In this document: in pieces, positions 27,001-35,014 of the stretch
Layout of the letters: every line of letters starts with the position of its first letter
Numbering within the stretch: position 1 is the first letter of the stretch
Source of the DNA: Ferruginibacter sp.
GTDB taxonomy: Bacteria; Bacteroidota; Bacteroidia; Chitinophagales; Chitinophagaceae
Direction: 5' to 3'
NCBI GenBank assembly: GCA_025351645.1
Contig: JANXVN010000300.1
Span: forward strand, 1 to 35,014
DNA length: 35,014 bases
The notes under the pieces: generated by a model
Told to the model about the DNA's origin: nothing
Databases searched by the model: none
The model's input: only the letters and a program-made list of their open reading frames with translations
Translations under genes and position numbers: made by a program

Positions 27001-27244
27001 TAATACTTATTATTTAAGAAAAACTGATTATATCCGTTTAAAGAATTTACAATTCGGATATACACTTCCTAGAAAAATTATTCAAAAAATAGGAATGCAA
27101 GCTTTCAGAGTTTTTGTAAGCGGATACAATCTGCTTACTTATAGCCCTGATTATAAGGATTTCGATCCTGAAGCTTCTTCAGGAAACGGAACAAGTTATC
27201 CGTTACAAAGAGTAGTATCAGCAGGTTTATCATTAACTTTTTAA
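24086..27244 (+). CDS. susC: SusC-family TonB-dependent outer-membrane transporter
   Basis: 1052 residues. The protein imports oligosaccharides through the outer membrane using TonB energy, together with SusD. A long N-terminus with signal segment ends near SIQAQ (39-43). A carboxypeptidase-regulatory-like domain follows (about 47-120: VNGIVYDDKGLPAPNASVTV), then a TonB-box-like LNEVIVVGYGTQKK (124-137) and the plug (about 137-240: LRIRGVNSLGNNDVLVVVDG). The beta-barrel runs to the terminal LSLTF, with C-terminal Phe as usual for outer-membrane barrels. GDLIFKDVNNDGVIDANDQ is the common late-barrel loop. susD begins 11 bp downstream, so the pair is co-transcribed. Intact and normal in length. 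Substrate is not predictable from sequence. Confidence 0.97.
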   Translation: MTKLLSVYCPAIKRPTKYWSAHIFKKLIFSFSIIAFSLSIQAQQKVHVNGIVYDDKGLPAPNASVTVKGAKTGVTTDANGSFSIDVPNQKSVLIFSSTGFETRETAVGNKTVLNVNLNQSTSQLNEVIVVGYGTQKKATLTGAISSIKGSDIIKSPATNVSNSLVGRVPGLTAIQGSGEPGADGSTLRIRGVNSLGNNDVLVVVDGIAGRSLDRIDPNTIESLTILKDASAAIYGAQAANGVILITTKRGKLGKPEITFNINQGYNQPTKTPTMANSATYATILNEIASYAGNAPAYTAAEITKFGNGSDPWKYPNTDWFKATLKPRSAQGSYNATISGGAENLKYFVSLGAKTQDGNYYHSATKFNQYDLRTNIDGKISKDISLTFDVAGRMQDRNYPTRGAGDIFWMVMRGKPTFPAYWPDGTPGPDIEYGNNPVVISTDATGYDKDKYYTVNTNLKLNINIPWVKGLSVSGTAAFDKGFDFRKTWQTPWYLYTADFTNLDANGHPTLKKGKRGFDDARLSEYSRDELSKTFYGLINYDTKIGTNHTIKFLAGAESRTGNSEYFSAFRRYYASNAIDQLFAGGAAEINNSGSGTVVSRLNYFGRVNYAFKDKYLAEFVWREDGSYNFPAAHRWGFFPGISAGWVVSEENFFKNNVQFINRLKIRGSIGKTGNDRIQLGPNGNPLEFQYLSTFGYGNVVNSPYLPFVTGGTTENQTLYETRLPNPNITWEVANQANIGFEASMLQNKLTVEFDYFNYKRTSVLAIRNASVPTSAGITLPPENIGKVKNAGFDFTVGYKNTINDLTYSIAVNGGYAKNKILFWDEAAGNPSWKKSTGHPMNTGVYYQTIGVYADQASIDKTPHWSGARPGDLIFKDVNNDGVIDANDQVRSDKSSVPTFTGGLTINLQYKGFDLSILGQGAAGAVNYIDVSSAGEIGNFLQSSADGRWTTANTSASKPRANNRGNEYWVGQANTYYLRKTDYIRLKNLQFGYTLPRKIIQKIGMQAFRVFVSGYNLLTYSPDYKDFDPEASSGNGTSYPLQRVVSAGLSLTF

Positions 27245-27255
27245 ATTATATATAT

Positions 27256-29055
27256 ATGAAACGTATTTTATCAATTATTTTAGGGGTTGTATTGCTTATG
27301 CAATTGCCCTCCTGTAAAAAGCAACTAGATGTATTACCGGTTGATCAATTTGCAGATGCCAATGTTTGGGCTGATGCATCTTTAATTCAAACATTTGTAA
27401 ATAATATTTACAGTGGTGTACCGCATGGTTTTAGTTGTATGATGATGGCATCAATGGCCGATGAGTCTATGTACAATGCAGATTTTGGTTCAAGTAATGT
27501 TACCAAAAGTTTAATGAACCCAAGTGATATGTCAATTTTTGACCCTAATTTTTGGGCAGCAAATCTTAAGCAATACCATTGGGCCACTGAATATAAATTT
27601 GTGAGAGCTACCAATTTATTTTTTAGTAAAATTGATGCTGCACCAATTGATGCGGTTACAAAGGATGGCCTTAAAGGTGAAGTACATTTTTTGAGGGCTT
27701 ATATTTATAACAATCTTCTATCTACTTATGGTGGGGTTCCTATCATTACCAAAGCTTATGGATTATCAGATTCTTTTGCAGTTCCACGCAATACATACGA
27801 TGAAAACATTAAGTTTATTGTTGCCGAATGTGATCTTTCAGCGTCACTGTTGCATGGTAAAACATTAGCTTCAGGCAGGGCTAGTGAAGGTGCTGCACTT
27901 GCCCTTAAATCAAGGGTAATGTTATCTGCCGCAGGCGATTTTGCAAATAACAACGGTGCCTGGGCCGGTGGTTATGCACACCCGGAATTAATTGGTTATG
28001 TTGGTGGCGATAGAATGGCTCGTTGGCAGGCTGCAAAGGATGCTGCAATGGCGGTTATTAATTTAGGGACTTACAGTTTGTATATGCCAAACCCTGCAAG
28101 TGCGGCAGAAGCTACTCAAAATTATAGCGATATATTTTTAAAGCAATCAACCAGTGAAGATATTTTCTTTAAATATTTTACAACTAAAGTTGATCAAAAC
28201 TGGGATGGTTATAACCCCGGTTTATACAATAACCCTAATGGATATCATGGTTGGGGCAGCAATACACCACTACAGCAATTTGTAGATGCTTACGAAATGA
28301 ATGATGGTACAAAATTTAGCTGGGATAATCCAAATCAGGCTATGGCTCCGTACACTGCTCGTGATCCAAGATTCTATTCAACAGTAAACTATGATGGTGC
28401 AAAATGGCGCTCCCGTCCTGCTGACGTAATTTCTCAGGATCCTGTTGGTATAATCAATACGTCTTTCCGTGAAAAATGGAATGGGTCTAGTGCGGATATT
28501 ATGCCCGGTTTAGATACAAGGAAAAGTGCTTTTGAAAATTGGAATGGTACTTATACAGGATATTTTTTACGCAAATTTGTTGATCCGACTATTGATGCAC
28601 AATTTAATAAACAAGTTCAGCCTTGGCGTTATATTCGTTACACAGAAGTTATTTTAAATTATGTAGAGGCTTGTATTGGTTTAGGCCAGGAATTAGAAGC
28701 AAAAACATATTTGAATATGATCAGAAAAAGGGCCTTTATGCCTGCAATTACTGAATCAGGTTCTGCTTTGGTTATTCGTTACAGAAATGAGCGCTTAATT
28801 GAACTCGCTTATGAGGGTCAGCGTTTCTTTGATGTTCGTCGTTGGCTTATTGCAGCTCCCGCTTACGCAAATGCAAAAGGTATTGATATTTTATATAAAC
28901 TAAATGCAGACCATATAACTTATGCCCCGCCAATTTACACTGTTAAAAGTGTGCAGGACAGAGCTTGGAATGCAAGGTTCTATTTGTTTCCAATTGCATT
29001 GGATGAAATTAATAGAAACGCTAAACTACAAGGATTTCAAAATCCATTGTATTAA
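27256..29055 (+). CDS. susD: SusD/RagB-family surface glycan-binding lipoprotein
   Basis: 599 residues. The lipoprotein signal MKRILSIILGVVLLMQLPSC gives lipidated Cys20, then KKQLDVLPVDQFADANVW, the typical SusD start. The helical TPR-like core includes FLRAYIYNNLLSTYGGVPII (about 137-156), a near-universal SusD motif. The C-terminal part includes RNERLIELAYEGQRFFDVRRW and the closing FYLFPIALDEINRNAKLQGFQNP. It caps the SusC barrel outside the cell and hands over bound sugar. A strong terminator follows its stop codon, so expression of the two downstream genes may be lower or separate. Confidence 0.97.
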   Translation: MKRILSIILGVVLLMQLPSCKKQLDVLPVDQFADANVWADASLIQTFVNNIYSGVPHGFSCMMMASMADESMYNADFGSSNVTKSLMNPSDMSIFDPNFWAANLKQYHWATEYKFVRATNLFFSKIDAAPIDAVTKDGLKGEVHFLRAYIYNNLLSTYGGVPIITKAYGLSDSFAVPRNTYDENIKFIVAECDLSASLLHGKTLASGRASEGAALALKSRVMLSAAGDFANNNGAWAGGYAHPELIGYVGGDRMARWQAAKDAAMAVINLGTYSLYMPNPASAAEATQNYSDIFLKQSTSEDIFFKYFTTKVDQNWDGYNPGLYNNPNGYHGWGSNTPLQQFVDAYEMNDGTKFSWDNPNQAMAPYTARDPRFYSTVNYDGAKWRSRPADVISQDPVGIINTSFREKWNGSSADIMPGLDTRKSAFENWNGTYTGYFLRKFVDPTIDAQFNKQVQPWRYIRYTEVILNYVEACIGLGQELEAKTYLNMIRKRAFMPAITESGSALVIRYRNERLIELAYEGQRFFDVRRWLIAAPAYANAKGIDILYKLNADHITYAPPIYTVKSVQDRAWNARFYLFPIALDEINRNAKLQGFQNPLY

Positions 29056-29072
29056 TTTTATAATTTTTTTAT

Positions 29073-29105
29073 AAAAAAAGTTGTCTTTTAAAGGCAACTT
29101 TTTTT
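29073..29105 (+). terminator. Intrinsic terminator after susD
   Basis: GTTGTCT (29080-29086) pairs with AGGCAAC (29092-29098), with one G-T wobble, around a 5-base loop. A run of A precedes the stem (29073-29079) and seven T follow it (29099-29105), so the hairpin can also extend by A-T pairs. It is 17 bp after the susD stop codon and the best intrinsic terminator in the window. It would limit read-through into the FG-GAP and GH2 genes. Confidence 0.85.
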
Positions 29106-29202
29106 GTATTTATAACTTTATCACAATAGCTTTTGTATTTCTTTCATATAATTTATGAGCGTATATTCCGAAGCAAATTTCTCTGGATCAACATATAATT
29201 GC

Positions 29203-32200
29203 ATGAAATATTTTTTATCTTATAAACGATCTTTATTAGTATCTATCATTATAATATTTATTTCATGTAAAGAAAATAAACCAACACTCTTTACCAAAAT
29301 GCCGGAAGATTATACAGGCATAAATTTTATAAATTCTGTTAAGGAAGACATCCCCAATTTTAATATTCTTACCTATCCATATTTCTACAATGGCGCGGGA
29401 GTTGCCGTGGGCGATTTTAATAATGACGGGCTAACCGATATTTGCTTTACAGGAAATATGGTTAAAAACCGATTATATATTAATAAAGGCGATTTTAAAT
29501 TTGAAGATGTTACAGCTAAATCAGGTATTGCAGATAAAGGTGGCTGGTGTACAGGCATTACCATAGTTGATATAAATAACGATGGCTGGCAGGATATTTA
29601 TATTTGCCGTTCAGGAATTAATAATGCAGATAAACGACGCAATTTATTATTTATAAATAACCACGATTTAACTTTTACTGAAAGGGCTGCGGAATATGGG
29701 CTTAATGACCCTGGTTACTCTACCCAAGCTTCTTTTTTCGATTATGATAAAGATGGTGATCTTGACATGATCTTAATTAACCAATCTGCCCCGGAGTATG
29801 CAAAAGGACAGATTCAAAACTTGGAATTTAGAAAGCAAAGGGGGGATACCACTTTAGAAAATAAATTATTTAGGAACGATAATGGTCATTTTGTAAATGT
29901 TACTTTATCGGCAGGTATAGCTTCTAATAAATTAACTTTTAGTCTAGGGGTAAGTACGACCGACATTAACCAGGATGGCTGGCCGGATATTTATATAACG
30001 AACGATTTTAAAGAACCCGATTATTTGTACATAAATAATAAAGACGGCACTTTTACAAATAAACTTCAACAAAAAATAAACCATACTTCCTTATATGCTA
30101 TGGGTATTGATATCAATGATTACAACAATGATCTATTGCCTGATATTGTTGAATTAGATATGCTTCCGGAAGATAATCATGCAACTAAAATGCATCTGGG
30201 AATTGATAATTTTGATGAGTATAATTATCTTTTTAAAAGTGGGATGCCGCATCAGTTCATGAAAAATTCTTTACAAAAAAATAATGGTGATGGCACGTTT
30301 AGTGAGATTGGACAATTAGCGGGCATATCGAATACAGACTGGAGCTGGGCGCCATTGTTCGCCGATTTTGATAACGATGGCCTTAAAGATCTTTTTGTAT
30401 CAAATGGTTATAAAAGAAATAATACCGATATGGAGTTTCTAAAATATTCTATGGATCAGGTACTAAAATATAAAAGTGGAGATGAGGCAGTTAATGTGCC
30501 AGATTATATAGCTCATATGCCTCCGATAAAATTACCCAATTATATTTATCAAAATCAGGGCAACGATCATTTTGTGCAAAAGATGAAAAAGTGGGGGTTT
30601 GATGAACCAACAATTTCGCAGGGTTGTGTTTATGTGGATATTGACAATGATGGAGATTTAGATATGATAGTCAGTAACGCAGATGGTGTTGCCGGAGTGT
30701 ATAAAAATAATAGCGAATCGTTGCTCAAAAATAATTATTTGCGTGTGCAATTAAAAGGAGAAATTCATAACAGTTCCGGTATTGGAACTAAGGTATTATT
30801 ATATGCCGGAGAACAAAAATATTATCAGGAGCAATTACCAGTAAGGGGTTTTCAATCCAGCGTAGACCTCAATTTACACTTTGGGCTAAATGATAAAACC
30901 ATTATTGATTCGGTTGTAATAATTTGGCCTGACGATAAAATGCAAATATTAAAAAATGTAAAAGTTAATCAAACTTTGATTGTAAATAAGTTAGATGCAA
31001 TCCTTCCTTTTGTATACCCAATAATTAAACCGGTAAATAGTTTTTTTGAACTTAATAATAATGCGCTAAATTTCATACATAAAGAAAACGATTTTAATGA
31101 TTTTGCAATTCAATCCTTACTGCCACAATATTATTCTAGGCAGGGCCCATGCATAGCAAAGGGTGATATTAATGGCGATGGACTTGACGATATATTTATT
31201 GGTGGAGCTAAAGAGCAAGCAGGGAGTATATTTTTACAAACAGCCAACCATACATTTACACCCTTTCCTTCTGCTTCAATTAAGTTAGATTCACTAGGTG
31301 AATCAGTAGACGCAATTTTTTTTGATGCTGATAATGATAATGACCTCGACCTGCTTGTTGTTAGCGGGGGGTATGAGTTTACAGGTAATTCCCCTCAACT
31401 GAATGACCGTTTATTTATTAATGATGGCAAAGGCCATTTTATTAAAAAAGAAAATGCACTACCAGTTTTCCCCTTTAACAAAAGTTGCGTACGGGCTTAT
31501 GATATTGATGACGATGGTGATTTGGATCTGTTTATTGGCGGAACGGTTACTCCCGGTAAATGGCCCGAATTTAGCCAAAGCAGAATATTGCTAAATGATG
31601 GTAAAGGGAATTTTACTGATGCCACACTTCAATTTTCTAAAACCTTAGGTGCTGTTGGGATGGTTAAAGATGCAGCCTGGGTTGATGTAAATAACGATAA
31701 AATAAAAGACCTGGTAATTGTGGGGGAATGGATGCCTGTAAAAATATTTATAAACAAAAAAAATGTTTTGATTGATGAATCTGAAAAGTATATCACTTTT
31801 TCAAGTTTTGGTTGGTGGAATAAAATTTTAGTAAATGATTTCGAAAAGGATGGTATAGAAGATATTGTGCTTGCAAATTACGGAATCAATGGCCAGTTAA
31901 AACCTACCGAAACGGAACCTGTTCAGCTATACAATTTTGATCTTGATGACAATGGTACTAAAGACCCAGTGCTTACCAGTTTTGTCCAGGGTAAAAGTTA
32001 TCCTTTTGTAACCATGGATGATATCTTATTTCAGGTGCCATTTTTTAAAAAGAAATTTTATAATTATAACAGTTATGCAGATGCTACAATTTCGGATATT
32101 ATACCTGCAGAAAAGTTAAATAGTGCAAAACCTTTTATGGCAACAACTTTTAATACAGTTTATTTAAATAATACAGGTAAAGGATTAGTGAGAAAAGAAT

Positions 32201-32499
32201 TGCCGGTTCAGGCTCAATACGCACCAATTTACGCTATGTGCAGTGCTGATGTAAATGGTGATGGCAATAGCGATCTTTTGCTTTTTGGTAATAATCAATT
32301 TAATCGAATAAGGCTTACTGAGTTTGATGGTAACTATGGCCAGGTTTATTTAGGGGATGGTAAAGGCAACTTCACTTACCAAACACAGTCCCAGTCTGGG
32401 CTAAGTATTAAAGGCGATGTAAGGTCCGTTCAATTAATTAATAACCAGCTAGTCATTGGTATAAACAATAAACCGGTACAAATTTACAAATTGAAGTAA
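29203..32499 (+). CDS. Giant FG-GAP/VCBS and ASPIC lipoprotein
   Basis: 1098 residues from the ATG at 29203. An ATG at 29155 would add 16 residues in front of the lipoprotein signal and is less likely. The signal MKYFLSYKRSLLVSIIIIFI ends in SC with lipidated Cys22. A first set of FG-GAP/VCBS repeats follows (about 60-490) with calcium-type loops such as DFNNDGLTD, DINNDGWQD, DYDKDGDLD and DIDNDGDLD. An ASPIC/UnbV domain lies at about 510-600 (GEIHNSSGIGTKVLL, VIIWPDDK). A second repeat set runs to the end (DINGDGLDDIFIGG, DADNDNDLD, DIDDDGDLD, DVNGDGNSDLLLFG). Such proteins commonly accompany SusCD genes and probably bind or process glycan at the surface. No catalytic site is recognised. It precedes the GH2 gene by 41 bp. 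Confidence 0.92.
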   Translation: MKYFLSYKRSLLVSIIIIFISCKENKPTLFTKMPEDYTGINFINSVKEDIPNFNILTYPYFYNGAGVAVGDFNNDGLTDICFTGNMVKNRLYINKGDFKFEDVTAKSGIADKGGWCTGITIVDINNDGWQDIYICRSGINNADKRRNLLFINNHDLTFTERAAEYGLNDPGYSTQASFFDYDKDGDLDMILINQSAPEYAKGQIQNLEFRKQRGDTTLENKLFRNDNGHFVNVTLSAGIASNKLTFSLGVSTTDINQDGWPDIYITNDFKEPDYLYINNKDGTFTNKLQQKINHTSLYAMGIDINDYNNDLLPDIVELDMLPEDNHATKMHLGIDNFDEYNYLFKSGMPHQFMKNSLQKNNGDGTFSEIGQLAGISNTDWSWAPLFADFDNDGLKDLFVSNGYKRNNTDMEFLKYSMDQVLKYKSGDEAVNVPDYIAHMPPIKLPNYIYQNQGNDHFVQKMKKWGFDEPTISQGCVYVDIDNDGDLDMIVSNADGVAGVYKNNSESLLKNNYLRVQLKGEIHNSSGIGTKVLLYAGEQKYYQEQLPVRGFQSSVDLNLHFGLNDKTIIDSVVIIWPDDKMQILKNVKVNQTLIVNKLDAILPFVYPIIKPVNSFFELNNNALNFIHKENDFNDFAIQSLLPQYYSRQGPCIAKGDINGDGLDDIFIGGAKEQAGSIFLQTANHTFTPFPSASIKLDSLGESVDAIFFDADNDNDLDLLVVSGGYEFTGNSPQLNDRLFINDGKGHFIKKENALPVFPFNKSCVRAYDIDDDGDLDLFIGGTVTPGKWPEFSQSRILLNDGKGNFTDATLQFSKTLGAVGMVKDAAWVDVNNDKIKDLVIVGEWMPVKIFINKKNVLIDESEKYITFSSFGWWNKILVNDFEKDGIEDIVLANYGINGQLKPTETEPVQLYNFDLDDNGTKDPVLTSFVQGKSYPFVTMDDILFQVPFFKKKFYNYNSYADATISDIIPAEKLNSAKPFMATTFNTVYLNNTGKGLVRKELPVQAQYAPIYAMCSADVNGDGNSDLLLFGNNQFNRIRLTEFDGNYGQVYLGDGKGNFTYQTQSQSGLSIKGDVRSVQLINNQLVIGINNKPVQIYKLK

Positions 32500-32540
32500 T
32501 AACACAAATCAATAATTAATAACTGCTACAAATATTTAAA

Positions 32541-34952
32541 ATGAAAATAAAACTAGTTTTATTAACCCACTTCATAATGTGGGCATTAATAAGTTCGGCG
32601 CAAACACCTATTTTAAATTTCGATAACGACTGGACCTTTCATTTAGGTGGTGCACAAGGGGCTGAATTAAATAGTTTTGATGATTCGAAATGGAGAAAAA
32701 TTGACTTGCCCCACGACTGGAGTATTGAAGATTTAAAAGGTACGAATTCGCCTTTTAATGTAGATGCTATCAGTCAGGCAAACGGTGGTTTTACAACAGG
32801 CGGCACAGGCTGGTACCGTAAAAAATTTTCTATTTCTCCGCAGGAAAAAAATAAAAAAATATACCTGCAATTTGATGGGGTTTACATGAATGCAACGGTT
32901 TGGGTAAATGGACACCAACTTGGTATTCATCCCTATGGCTACACTGGTTTTGAATATGATATTACAGCACTGATAAAATTTGACGGCGAAAATATGGTGG
33001 CGGTTGAAGTGAAGAATGAAGGCGTAAACAGCCGTTGGTATGCTGGTTCTGGTATTTACCGGCATGTATGGTTAAACATATTGGAGCCAATACATACTAC
33101 ACAATGGAGTACTTTTATTACAACCCCAATTGTAAATAAAACTACGGCTACTGTAAATATTAAAACCAATATCATCAACGAAACTAACGCTGATGCCGCC
33201 ATCAGTATCCTAACTAAAATTACAAATGCTGCTTTAAAAGAAGTGAGTAGTACCCAATTAAAACAGCAGCTTAAAACAAAAGAGTCCTATGAATTTAATG
33301 AGGATATAATTGTAAAAAATCCTGTTTTATGGTCATGCGAATCGCCCTCTCTTTACACAGCACTAACAACTATTTATAAAGATGGAAAACTAATAAGCAC
33401 GGAGGCAAATACTTTTGGTATCAGGACCATTTCTTTTGATGTGACCAATGGATTTCAATTGAATGGTAAGACAGTAAAATTAAAAGGTGGCTGTTTTCAC
33501 AATGACAACGGACCGCTTGGTGCAAAAGCCTACGACAGGGCAGAGGAGCGTAAAGTAGAATTGCTGAAAGCTAGTGGCTACAATGCCATCAGGTGTACGC
33601 ACAACCCGCCAAGTGCTGCTTTTTTAACTGCCTGCGATAAGTTGGGTATGCTAATTATTGATGAAGCTTTTGATATGTGGAACTATGGTAAAAATCCTTA
33701 CGATTACCATTTGTATTTTGAAGACTGGTGGAAAAAAGACATTGATGCCATGGTTAAAAGAGATAGAAACCATCCTTCAATAATTATGTGGAGCCTTGGC
33801 AACGAAATACCGGAAAGGGGTAACAGCGAAGGTGTAGCCACTGCAAAATCAATTGCAGATTATATTAAAACGCTGGATAAAACCAGGTCCATAACCTCGG
33901 CTGTAAATGGCCTGAATGAAGATAAGGATCCCTTTTTTGCAGAGTTGGATATTGCGGGGTACAATTATGCAGCAGGCGGCGATCATTTAAAAGAAACTAT
34001 CTATGTTGCTGACCATAAAAGAAAGCCCGACAGAATTATGTATGGTTCAGAATCTTACCCGTTGGAAGCTTTTAAAAGCTGGATGGACGTAGTGGATAAT
34101 CCCTACGTGATTGGTGATTTTGTATGGACAGCTTTTGATTACATCGGTGAAGCAAGTATTGGATGGCTAGGGTATTTTCAACAGCAAAACTTTTATCCCT
34201 GGAACCTTGCTTACTGTGGTGATATTGATATTTGTGGTTGGAAAAGACCTCAATCTTTTTACCGGGACGCACTTTGGAAAGAAAACCAAATATCTATTTT
34301 TGCAACACCTCCCGTACCTTCTTTTGATGTAAATCCCAAGCGGGAATCCTGGTCGAAATGGCATTGGTTGGATGCTGTAAATAATTGGAACTGGACAGGC
34401 TATGAAAACAAACCAATCGAAGTCACGGTCTATTCATCCTGCGCACAAGTTGAATTATTTTTGAACGGAAAATCATTGGGTAAAAAATTAACGGATAGAT
34501 CTTCAAAATTTATGGCTGCCTGGCAAGTGCCTTATGCAAAAGGTGAATTAAAAGCTGTTGGATATGATGGCAAAAAGAAAGTAGTAAATTCAGCGGTTTT
34601 AAGCACTGCCGAACTGCCGGTACAGATAAAAATAACTGCCGATAAAAATATAATCAAAGCAAATAACCAAGACCTTACTTATATAACTATTGAATTATTA
34701 GATGCAAAAGGTAACAGAAATCCATTGGCAGAAAATGGGATGAAATTTAAAGTAGAGGGTGATGCAACAATTGTTGGTGTGGGCAATGCAAATCCACGTA
34801 GTCTTGAAAGTTATCAATTACCGCAAAGAAAGGCATGGCAAGGTAGATGCATGGTAATTTTAAAAGCGGGTAAAACAGGTGGTGAAATAATTTTAACCGC
34901 AGAAACAGAAGGAATTCAAAGCGCATCAATAAAGGTACAATCTGAACAATAA
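32541..34952 (+). CDS. Secreted GH2 beta-glycosidase (beta-galactosidase-like)
   Basis: 803 residues with a signal peptide (to about SSA/Q, residue 20). The domains are the GH2 sugar-binding sandwich (about 22-180: GTGWYRKKFSI, WVNGHQLG), an immunoglobulin-like domain (about 182-295), the catalytic TIM barrel (about 300-600), a DUF4982-type domain (about 610-690: VELFLNGKSLG) and a C-terminal beta domain (about 695-800). The acid/base is Glu422 in SLGNEIPERG and the nucleophile Glu504 in MYGSESYP. LKGGCFHNDNGPLGAKA and IRCTHNPPS line the active site. The layout fits bacteroidotal beta-galactosidase-like GH2 enzymes, but sugar specificity is not certain. It is probably co-transcribed with the FG-GAP gene and is last in this locus. 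Confidence 0.94.
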   Translation: MKIKLVLLTHFIMWALISSAQTPILNFDNDWTFHLGGAQGAELNSFDDSKWRKIDLPHDWSIEDLKGTNSPFNVDAISQANGGFTTGGTGWYRKKFSISPQEKNKKIYLQFDGVYMNATVWVNGHQLGIHPYGYTGFEYDITALIKFDGENMVAVEVKNEGVNSRWYAGSGIYRHVWLNILEPIHTTQWSTFITTPIVNKTTATVNIKTNIINETNADAAISILTKITNAALKEVSSTQLKQQLKTKESYEFNEDIIVKNPVLWSCESPSLYTALTTIYKDGKLISTEANTFGIRTISFDVTNGFQLNGKTVKLKGGCFHNDNGPLGAKAYDRAEERKVELLKASGYNAIRCTHNPPSAAFLTACDKLGMLIIDEAFDMWNYGKNPYDYHLYFEDWWKKDIDAMVKRDRNHPSIIMWSLGNEIPERGNSEGVATAKSIADYIKTLDKTRSITSAVNGLNEDKDPFFAELDIAGYNYAAGGDHLKETIYVADHKRKPDRIMYGSESYPLEAFKSWMDVVDNPYVIGDFVWTAFDYIGEASIGWLGYFQQQNFYPWNLAYCGDIDICGWKRPQSFYRDALWKENQISIFATPPVPSFDVNPKRESWSKWHWLDAVNNWNWTGYENKPIEVTVYSSCAQVELFLNGKSLGKKLTDRSSKFMAAWQVPYAKGELKAVGYDGKKKVVNSAVLSTAELPVQIKITADKNIIKANNQDLTYITIELLDAKGNRNPLAENGMKFKVEGDATIVGVGNANPRSLESYQLPQRKAWQGRCMVILKAGKTGGEIILTAETEGIQSASIKVQSEQ

Positions 34953-34967
34953 GCAATTATTATTTAC

Positions 34968-35014
34968 CAATGCCGTTAAGTTAAGGATCTATATGTTTGT
35001 CTTTACCTCACCCT
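34968..35014 (+). mobile_element. MITE-like element, copy 4 (cut by window end)
   Basis: The 47 visible bases match the first 47 of copy 1 with a single difference (GGATCT against GGACCT), including the whole 18-base terminal repeat at 34968-34985. The element starts 15 bp after the GH2 stop codon and runs off the window. If it is 91 bp like copy 1, it should end near 35058. The ten bases before it are TATTATTTAC (34958-34967), the expected target duplication. Confidence 0.8.

Noticed and set aside
1..35014. tRNA, rRNA or known riboswitch
   Set aside because: I saw no cloverleaf, rRNA core or recognised riboswitch motif, though weak structured RNAs cannot be excluded by eye.

Overview
The window reads as chromosomal DNA of a Bacteroidota bacterium, most likely Chitinophagaceae or a close relative. 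Support comes from a SusC/SusD pair, many secreted glycoside hydrolases, DUF1080, FG-GAP/ASPIC and CHAT proteins of bacteroidotal type, a TTG-N19-TAnnTTTG-like promoter, and an IS4-family transposase with a DUF4372-type N-terminus. This placement rests on recognised protein families, not on a database search.

Layout. 1-808 has no gene and is packed with short palindromic repeats. 0.8-5.2 kb holds a secreted GH20 hexosaminidase (-), a SnoaL-like protein (+), panD (-) and a Vsr-like endonuclease (+). 5.4-16.7 kb is a minus-strand carbohydrate cluster. In transcription order it has a secreted PQQ-like beta-propeller, an FHS-type (FucP-like) sugar permease, a DUF2961/GH172-like protein with an in-frame TGA, a lipoprotein TIM-barrel isomerase/epimerase, a lipoprotein PQQ dehydrogenase with a built-in cytochrome c, a secreted DUF1080 protein and a GH78 alpha-L-rhamnosidase. 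16.9-23.5 kb is a decay zone: a frameshifted secreted protein, a truncated sigma factor joined to a broken TPR-CHAT gene, an intact Gfo/Idh/MocA oxidoreductase, and a broken IS4-family element. 23.5-35 kb is a visibly more AT-rich plus-strand polysaccharide-utilisation locus: long leader, susC, susD, terminator, a 1098-residue FG-GAP/ASPIC lipoprotein and a GH2 enzyme.

How it fits together. SusC/SusD would import oligosaccharides. GH2, GH20 and GH78 would trim beta-linked sugars, N-acetylhexosamines and rhamnose, and the permease would carry released sugar across the inner membrane. The PQQ-cytochrome c lipoprotein, the TIM-barrel lipoprotein and the secreted DUF1080 protein resemble the parts of an oxidise-then-eliminate/hydrolyse route for glycosides through 3-keto-sugars, here apparently periplasmic. 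That is inference.

The strongest new structural signal is a small non-coding mobile element. Three complete copies (132-222, 3686-3776, 17649-17755) and one copy cut by the window end (34968 onward) share an 18-bp terminal inverted repeat. Each complete copy is immediately flanked by 10-bp direct repeats (9/10, 7/10 and 9/10 identical), as expected of a MITE that makes 10-bp target duplications.
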